Source of the DNA: an uncultured Kineothrix sp.
GTDB lineage: Bacteria > Bacillota > Clostridia > Lachnospirales > Lachnospiraceae
DNA length: 19,356 nucleotides
NCBI GenBank assembly: GCA_910587275.1
Contig: CAJUMD010000060.1
Location: 1 to 19,356 of the forward strand
Direction: 5' to 3'
Of this stretch, positions 15,725-19,356 are shown in pieces (position 1 is the stretch's first letter; each line of letters begins with the position of its first letter). The translations under genes and the position numbers were made by a program. The notes beneath the pieces were generated by a model that was given only the letters and a program-made list of their open reading frames with translations, was not told the DNA's origin and did not search any database.

Positions 15725-16417
15725 CTACTTCCCCTTAAAAACCAGCAGGGCTTCATAGGCTGCTTTCTGCTCCGCCGCTTTTTTTGTCTTACCGGCACCG
15801 TTTCCCATGGGTTTTCCGTTTACCCTGACTTCCACGAAAAAGTCCTTATCATGGTCGGGACCTGTTTCCGACAGCAGCACATATTCTAACATATTCCGGT
15901 TATCCTGCTGGACATATTCCTGTAACAATGTTTTGCTGTCAAAAAACAACTGTTTGTTTTCCAAATCTGACAGTATGACGCGGTGGATAAATTCTTCCGC
16001 CTTGGCATAGCCGCCGTCCAGGTATATGGCGCCTATGATGGACTCCACCACGTCCGAAGTGATGTTTTCCTTCTTCCTGCCGCCCGTGGCTTCTTCCCCT
16101 CTCCCAAGCAGGATATATTTCCCAAGCTCCATATCCTTCGCGCAGAACGCCAGCGACGCCCCACACACAATGGTCGCCCGCATCCTCGTCAGCTCCCCTT
16201 CCTTTAAATCCGGATAGGTTTCGTACAGGAACACGCTGGTGATGGTTTCCAACACTGCATCCCCTAAAAATTCCAGCCGCTCATAGTCCTTTCTCTTGTT
16301 AATCTTCTGCTCATTGGCAAAAGAACTGTGAGTCACTGCCTGCCTTAACAGTTCTTTGTCCGTAAAGCAATATCCGATTTTTTCTTCCAATTGTTTCAAA
16401 GAATATTCCGCTAACAT
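15725..16417 (-). CDS. rnc: Ribonuclease III
   Basis: The product has 230 residues and cleaves double-stranded RNA, including rRNA precursors, as a dimer. The signature YERLEFLGDAVLE spans 45-57. Metal-binding and catalytic residues Glu46, Glu49, Asp53, Glu73, Asp122 and Glu125 all sit exactly 8 positions after their E. coli counterparts. The nuclease domain ends near 150. Residues 156-228 are the dsRNA-binding domain (DSKTLLQEYVQQ ... GAGKTKKAAEQKAAYEAL). The start has GAGGACAGGAT just before the ATG. Its place between acpP and smc is the standard Firmicutes arrangement. A hairpin terminator or attenuator lies between acpP and this gene, so its expression may be reduced relative to acpP. Confidence 0.97.
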   Translation of the reverse strand: MLAEYSLKQLEEKIGYCFTDKELLRQAVTHSSFANEQKINKRKDYERLEFLGDAVLETITSVFLYETYPDLKEGELTRMRATIVCGASLAFCAKDMELGKYILLGRGEEATGGRKKENITSDVVESIIGAIYLDGGYAKAEEFIHRVILSDLENKQLFFDSKTLLQEYVQQDNRNMLEYVLLSETGPDHDKDFFVEVRVNGKPMGNGAGKTKKAAEQKAAYEALLVFKGK

Positions 16418-16435
16418 ATCCTGTCCTCTTAAACA

Positions 16436-16464
16436 TCGAAAAAGCCCCCTAAAGGGCTTTCGAT
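16436..16464 (-). terminator. Hairpin terminator or attenuator after acpP
   Basis: On the minus strand AAAGCCC (16454-16460) pairs with GGGCTTT (16441-16447) around TTTAGG, extended by flanking TCGA/TCGA pairing, and the 3' side runs into GGGCTTTTTCGATG. It lies 35 bases after the acpP stop and 19 before the rnc start. The T run is short, so read-through to rnc is expected. Confidence 0.7.
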
Positions 16465-16499
16465 ACCACTTTCCTGCAAGGGTATGTTAAAAACACACC

Positions 16500-16730
16500 C
16501 TAATTTACGGCATTTTTAATCAGTTCCACTGCTTCTTCCACCGTACTGATTTTTTCTGCCTGTTCCGCCGGAATCTCAATATCAAACTCCTCCTCGATTC
16601 CCATGACAATCTGAAATACATCCAAAGAATCCGCTCCCAAATCGTCCGTAAACGTCGTGTCCATTGTGATTTCCTCCGGGTCCACGTTCAGCACCTCGGC
16701 AATGACTTTCCTCAATTTTTCAAATTCCAT
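16500..16730 (-). CDS. acpP: Acyl carrier protein
   Basis: The product has 76 residues and carries growing fatty acyl chains on a phosphopantetheine arm attached to Ser35 in the motif LGADSLDVF. The acidic four-helix composition and length are typical of bacterial ACP. It starts 15 bases after plsX ends, with AAGGG upstream of the ATG, and is co-transcribed with it; PlsX uses acyl-ACP as substrate. Lachnospiraceae often have further acp copies elsewhere in fab clusters, so this may be the plsX-linked paralogue rather than the only ACP. Confidence 0.96.
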   Translation of the reverse strand: MEFEKLRKVIAEVLNVDPEEITMDTTFTDDLGADSLDVFQIVMGIEEEFDIEIPAEQAEKISTVEEAVELIKNAVN

Positions 16731-16745
16731 GTCAACAGCCCTTTC

Positions 16746-17759
16746 TCACTCGTCTCCAAGCGTAATTTTTTCTTTTATTTTATCATTAATCTTCTGTTCC
16801 TTAAATGTGACACATTGGAGGACAGAATTTTTAATTTCCACCGCCTTGGAACTTCCGTGGGTCTTCACCACCAGCCCCTTTAACCCTAACAGGGGCGCTC
16901 CGCCGTACTGCTCCAAATCAAATGCCTTTAACGTTTCCTTTAATGCGGGTTTTACCAAAAGGGCACCGATTTTGCTCCGTAAAGAAGTCATCATCCCCGC
17001 CTTTACCATATGAATCAGCGTGCCGCCCACGCCTTCGTACAGTTTCAGTATCACGTTGCCAACAAATGCTTCGCATACCACCACGTCCGCATATCCCGCC
17101 GGAATGTCTCTGGCTTCAATGCTTCCGATGAAATGAAGGTCCGGGCAGGCTTTTAACAAGGGAAACGTCTCTTTCACCAGGGCATTGCCCTTTTCTTCTT
17201 CCGCACCGATGTTCACAATCGCCACCCTTGGATTCTTCACGCCCATCACGCTCTCCATATATACGCTTCCCATCTTGGCAAACTGTACCAAATGGGAGGG
17301 TCGGGCATCCACGTTGGCCCCGCAGTCTATTAACAGTGCCGCCCCTTTTTCCGTCGGAATCAGCGGTGCCAGCGGCGGCCGTTCCACACCCTTTAACCGT
17401 CCCACGATAACCTGTCCGCCCACAAGGACCGCACCGGAGCTGCCTGCGGACACAAATGCATCGCATTCCCCGTTTTTGACGAGCTGCAATGCCTTTACCA
17501 TGGAAGAATCCTTCTTCTTACGGATCGCCATAACCGGAGGCTCTGCCGTTTCGATGATTTCCGCCGCATGGACGGTTTCCACCTGTTCCGGCCGGTAGGA
17601 ATATTTCTTTAGCTCCTCCCGGACCCGTTTTTCCTCCCCTACGAGAAAAACTTTTACGTGTTCGTTTTCATTGGCTGCTTCCACCGCGCCTTTTACGATT
17701 TCCACCGGCGCATTGTCCCCGCCCATGGCATCCACAGCAACTTTTACCATTTCTGACAT
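16746..17759 (-). CDS. plsX: Phosphate acyltransferase PlsX
   Basis: The product has 337 residues and is a peripheral membrane enzyme converting acyl-ACP and phosphate to acyl-phosphate for PlsY, the first step of phospholipid synthesis. It opens VKVAVDAMGGDNAPVEIVKGAV, the PlsX hallmark, and contains LLIDCGANVDARPSHLVQFA, VAIVNIGAEEEKGNALVKET and GYADVVVCEAFVGNVILKLYEG, all conserved in the family. Length is typical. AGGAGG lies 6 bases upstream of the ATG, and a sigma-A promoter lies about 25-55 bases upstream. It is the first gene of the run plsX-acpP-rnc-smc-ftsY-ilvA. Unlike many Firmicutes, rpmF is not directly co-transcribed, because a strong terminator separates them. Confidence 0.97.
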   Translation of the reverse strand: MSEMVKVAVDAMGGDNAPVEIVKGAVEAANENEHVKVFLVGEEKRVREELKKYSYRPEQVETVHAAEIIETAEPPVMAIRKKKDSSMVKALQLVKNGECDAFVSAGSSGAVLVGGQVIVGRLKGVERPPLAPLIPTEKGAALLIDCGANVDARPSHLVQFAKMGSVYMESVMGVKNPRVAIVNIGAEEEKGNALVKETFPLLKACPDLHFIGSIEARDIPAGYADVVVCEAFVGNVILKLYEGVGGTLIHMVKAGMMTSLRSKIGALLVKPALKETLKAFDLEQYGGAPLLGLKGLVVKTHGSSKAVEIKNSVLQCVTFKEQKINDKIKEKITLGDE

Positions 17760-17784
17760 GATAAACCTCCTAACATCTTTCTCT

Positions 17785-17813
17785 AATATACTAAACCCCT
17801 ATGTAAAAATCAA
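17785..17813 (-). promoter_or_regulatory. Promoter of the plsX operon
   Basis: On the minus strand TTGATT (17808-17813) and TATATT (17785-17790) are spaced by 17 bases, a good sigma-A promoter. The -10 box ends 25 bases before the start codon, giving a short leader with AGGAGG. Repeat copy D ends 26 bases upstream of the -35 box. Confidence 0.75.
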
Positions 17814-17839
17814 GTATTTTATCGAAAGAATAGAGAGTA

Positions 17840-17908
17840 GGTAACAATTCAGCCTGAAATATTATGTTCAGGCGGACGCACGGACGGGAGCGCAGCCCTC
17901 TGCCCGGT
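17840..17908 (-). repeat. Dispersed intergenic repeat, partial copy D
   Basis: It shares GGTAACA.TTCAGCCTGAAAT.TTATGTTC with 18846-18875 and CTGCCCGGT at its right end with 18915-18923, with a shorter middle (GCGGACGCACGGACGGGAGCG). Beyond 17908 the similarity stops, so this is a truncated copy without the part that carries the ATTAGAAATAGCCC block. It lies between the rpmF terminator and the plsX promoter. Confidence 0.7.
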
Positions 17909-17961
17909 CATAATCTGCAGATAAGTTCTCCTTTTTGGTACAGCAGTCCATTTTTATGCAG

Positions 17962-17998
17962 AAAAAACAAGGAACCGCATCCCGCAGTTCCTTGTTTT
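17962..17998 (-). terminator. Terminator of the yceD-rpmF operon
   Basis: AAAACAAGGAAC (17987-17998 read on the minus strand) pairs with GTTCCTTGTTTT (17964-17975) as a 12-bp perfect stem around an 11-base loop, running into TTTTTTC. It lies 15 bases after the rpmF stop. The flanking A/T runs make it potentially bidirectional. Confidence 0.9.
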
Positions 17999-18013
17999 CC
18001 TGTTTCCTTACGG

Positions 18014-18193
18014 TCAGTCAACCGCAATGATTTCTTTTTTGTTGTAAGAGCCACATTTTTTACATACTCTGTGGGGCATCATCAGTGCGCCGCACTTGCT
18101 GCATTTTACCAATGTGGGAGCGCTCATTTTCCAGTTCGCCCTTCTCTTATCCCTCCTGCTTTTGGAAGATTTATTCTTGGGACAAATAGACAT
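18014..18193 (-). CDS. rpmF: 50S ribosomal protein L32
   Basis: The product has 59 residues. It begins MSICPKNKSSKSRRDKRRAN, the basic N-terminus of L32, then SAPTLVKCSKCGALMMPHRVC. Cys31, Cys34, Cys44 and Cys47 form a zinc ribbon, so this is the C+ (zinc-dependent) form. A short C-terminus ends EIIAVD. AAGGAGGT lies 6 bases before the ATG and overlaps the yceD stop codon, so the two genes are translationally coupled with a 2-base gap. Co-transcription of yceD and rpmF is widely conserved in bacteria. Confidence 0.97.
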   Translation of the reverse strand: MSICPKNKSSKSRRDKRRANWKMSAPTLVKCSKCGALMMPHRVCKKCGSYNKKEIIAVD

Positions 18194-18195
18194 CG

Positions 18196-18720
18196 TTACA
18201 CCTCCTTATCCGCGTCAAAGATATCTTTTATCCTTGCCATCCTTGGGTCGGGTACAAATGTGTCACATCCGCATTCCCCGTCATTTAAGTCTTTCCCGCA
18301 CCGCATACATATACCCCTGCAGTCCGGTCTGCATAAGACTTTTACCGGCAAGTTCATAAAACACTCGTTTCTGACCAGGTCTTCTATGTTTAACTGATAC
18401 CCTTCCATAAAGTCCCGGCCGCAGTCCTCCGTGTCCGGCACCTGTGCCTCCGGTCCGTAAACCAGCCTTGTGAAATCCAGCGTTATGTGCTGCGATACGG
18501 GCTTTAAGCACCTGTCGCAGTTCATCGAAAAGGTCAGCTCCATCCTGCCCTTTACGGACGCCTTATTCATACCGATATTCGTTAAAGTAAGGGACAACGG
18601 TGTCTTCGACTCAATGGCGTAGGTACCCGTTTTACAGCTTATCCCTGTAAGTTCGGATTCCACCTGCATTTCCACTACTTTTCCTTCGGATTCAAGTACA
18701 TCAGTCAGGTTTCTTAACAT
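18196..18720 (-). CDS. YceD/DUF177 family protein
   Basis: The product has 174 residues. It has the family's C-terminal cysteine-rich part (VLCRPDCRGICMRCGKDLND, then GECGCD), a likely metal-binding site, and the central MELTFSMNCDRCLKPVSQHI with another CxxC. It lies directly upstream of rpmF, as YceD proteins do across bacteria. The bacterial family has been linked to 23S rRNA accumulation, and plant relatives to 23S processing; the molecular action here is inferred. AAAGGAGT lies 6 bases before the ATG. A perfect consensus promoter and a leader hairpin lie upstream. Gene name sometimes used: yceD; not assigned because the family is diverse. Confidence 0.92.
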   Translation of the reverse strand: MLRNLTDVLESEGKVVEMQVESELTGISCKTGTYAIESKTPLSLTLTNIGMNKASVKGRMELTFSMNCDRCLKPVSQHITLDFTRLVYGPEAQVPDTEDCGRDFMEGYQLNIEDLVRNECFMNLPVKVLCRPDCRGICMRCGKDLNDGECGCDTFVPDPRMARIKDIFDADKEV

Positions 18721-18735
18721 AGCAGACTCCTTTGG

Positions 18736-18775
18736 GTCAGGGGCATATCATTCCTGTCATGGTACAATCCCTGAC
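18736..18775 (-). promoter_or_regulatory. Leader hairpin in the yceD-rpmF 5' untranslated region
   Basis: On the minus strand GTCAGGG (18769-18775) pairs with CCCTGAC (18736-18742) across a loop of 26 bases. The downstream arm ends about 16 bases before the yceD start codon, just before the AAAGGAG ribosome binding site. The position fits a translational control element or a stabilising 5' stem. Resemblance to a named ribosomal leader is not recognised. Confidence 0.4.
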
Positions 18776-18788
18776 TCACACTCTGTCA

Positions 18789-18817
18789 ATTATACCTGGC
18801 GTTTTTCCATTTGTCAA
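18789..18817 (-). promoter_or_regulatory. Promoter of the yceD-rpmF operon
   Basis: On the minus strand TTGACA (18812-18817) and TATAAT (18789-18794) are both perfect, with a 17-base spacer: full sigma-A consensus. Transcription would begin near 18781, giving a leader of about 60 bases with the hairpin at 18736-18775. This strength fits a ribosomal protein operon. Confidence 0.92.
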
Positions 18818-18845
18818 GGAATTTCGCAAAGAATTCACGGAAATC

Positions 18846-19051
18846 GGTAACAGTTCAGCCTGAAATGTTATGTTCGTAGGTGAGTGCGGACGCAAAAGCC
18901 AGGAGCGGGGCCCCCTGCCCGGTTTCTCCCTGCCCTCCTGTGCTTCCCCTGCCGGCATCTGTTCAAACCTGATGGCAAAAACGGGCTATTTCTAATTGTG
19001 TCCAGCCGCCGGTTTCTGACCACGGCGGCGAAACTCCTCACAAGGTATTTC
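18846..19051 (-). repeat. Dispersed intergenic repeat, copy B (left arm of foldback)
   Basis: Starting with GGTAACAGTTCAGCC, this copy runs through GCAAAAGCCAGGAGCGGGG, GTGCTTCCCCTGCCGGCATC, TTTCTAATTGTGTCCAGCC and GGTTTCTGACC to the centre of the foldback. The part 18885-19000 is the reverse complement of copy A with scattered mismatches. The part 18892-19051 pairs imperfectly with copy C. Compared with copy C it carries a 15-base insertion (GGTTTCTCCCTGCCC region, about 18920-18935) that duplicates nearby sequence. The right end of the window from 18721 has no supported gene. Confidence 0.8.
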
Positions 19052-19071
19052 CCGTTCCGCGAAATACCTTG
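19041..19071. repeat. Perfect hairpin at the centre of the foldback
   Basis: CAAGGTATTTC (19041-19051) and GAAATACCTTG (19061-19071) are perfect inverted repeats around a 9-base loop CCGTTCCGC. This is the junction between repeat copies B and C. Confidence 0.9.
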
Positions 19072-19213
19072 TTCGTCAGACAACGCCGCCTAAAGCGGTC
19101 AGAAACCGACGGCTGGACCCAATAAGAAATACCACCATTTTTTGAAACAGGTTTTGAACAGATGCCGGCAGGGGAAGCACAGGAGGGCAGGGGGCCCCGC
19201 TCCTGGCTTTTGC
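19061..19213 (+). repeat. Dispersed intergenic repeat, copy C (right arm of foldback)
   Basis: It is in the same orientation as copy A and head to head with copy B. Shared blocks with B (reversed) include GGTCAGAAACC, GGCTGGAC, GAACAGATGCCGGCAGGGGA, AGCACAGGAGGGCAGGG and GGGCCCCGCTCCTGGCTTTT. The middle (GAAATACCACCATTTTTTGA) has diverged from ATTAGAAATAGCCC of A and B. Similarity ends sharply at GGCTTTTGC (19213). Confidence 0.78.
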
Positions 19214-19356
19214 TGGATATCAAAAAAGGAATATCGCATTACACCATTTTTACCCAGCACGGGCGGGAGAATTTTGCGGGGCGGCGGCAGCGGAATTGCC
19301 TGTCCCGGATTTTCCGTGCTTCGTTTTCGGCGGGAATTTCTTAGCAGAATGCGGAT
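19214..19356. other. Contig end, no supported gene
   Basis: This is GC-rich sequence in which several frames are open on both strands, so openness carries no weight. A segment at about 19233-19262 (CATTACACCATTTTTACCCA, then GCACGGGCGGG) is faintly like the AGAAATAGCCCATTTTTGCCA block of the repeat family and may be a decayed further copy. Nothing else is recognised before the window stops. Confidence 0.4.

Noticed and set aside
18868..19223. Small leftward and rightward frames in the right-hand repeats
   Set aside because: They coincide with repeat copies, reuse the same repeat-derived peptide (IRNSPFLPSG) as the adapter-fused frame, and lack ribosome sites or family resemblance.
1..19356. 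A new defence, toxin-antitoxin, phage or biosynthetic system
   Set aside because: Every gene except the Rpn-like one belongs to a well-known housekeeping or transport family in expected order. The Rpn-like gene stands alone with no partner. Only the repeat family is unexplained.

Overview
The window looks like chromosomal DNA from a Gram-positive gut-type Clostridia, most likely Lachnospiraceae. The evidence is the gene order yceD-rpmF-plsX-acpP-rnc-smc-ftsY, the Rpn/PD-(D/E)XK family gene carrying a MEKG repeat, AGGAGG-type ribosome binding sites and consensus sigma-A promoters. Genus is not resolvable by eye. It is an assembled contig: bases 1-48 are an Illumina indexed adapter, and both ends lie in or beside copies of a dispersed repeat, which probably explains why the assembly stopped there.

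Left part (49-5997): a repeat copy, then a leftward lactonase-family beta-propeller gene. It is transcribed divergently from a rightward operon of a PuuR-like XRE-cupin regulator and potABCD, a complete spermidine/putrescine ABC importer (ATPase, two permeases, lipoprotein). The two divergent promoters stand back to back, with their -35 boxes 6 bp apart, and possible operator repeats lie over the operon's transcription start. A strong hairpin terminator closes the operon.

Middle part (6042-9500, all leftward): an Rpn-type PD-(D/E)XK gene with eleven 4-residue repeats near its C-terminus, then a two-gene unit of a YitT-family membrane protein and a membrane-anchored GH25 muramidase.

Right part (9666-18720, all leftward): the housekeeping run plsX, acpP, rnc, smc, ftsY, ilvA (fatty acid/phospholipid precursors, dsRNA processing, chromosome condensation, SRP receptor, threonine deaminase), preceded by the separate yceD-rpmF operon. 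smc is split by an apparent one-base deletion in an A run at 13266-13268; restoring that base gives a full 1186-residue SMC. Consensus promoters precede yceD and plsX, and hairpin terminators follow rpmF, acpP and ilvA.

Right end (18721-19356): no convincing gene. It holds the yceD promoter and leader hairpin, then two diverged copies of the dispersed repeat head to head, forming a foldback of about 320 bp. I see no CRISPR array, tRNA, rRNA, known riboswitch or transposase, and no multi-gene system that looks new. The repeat family is the least explained part of the window.
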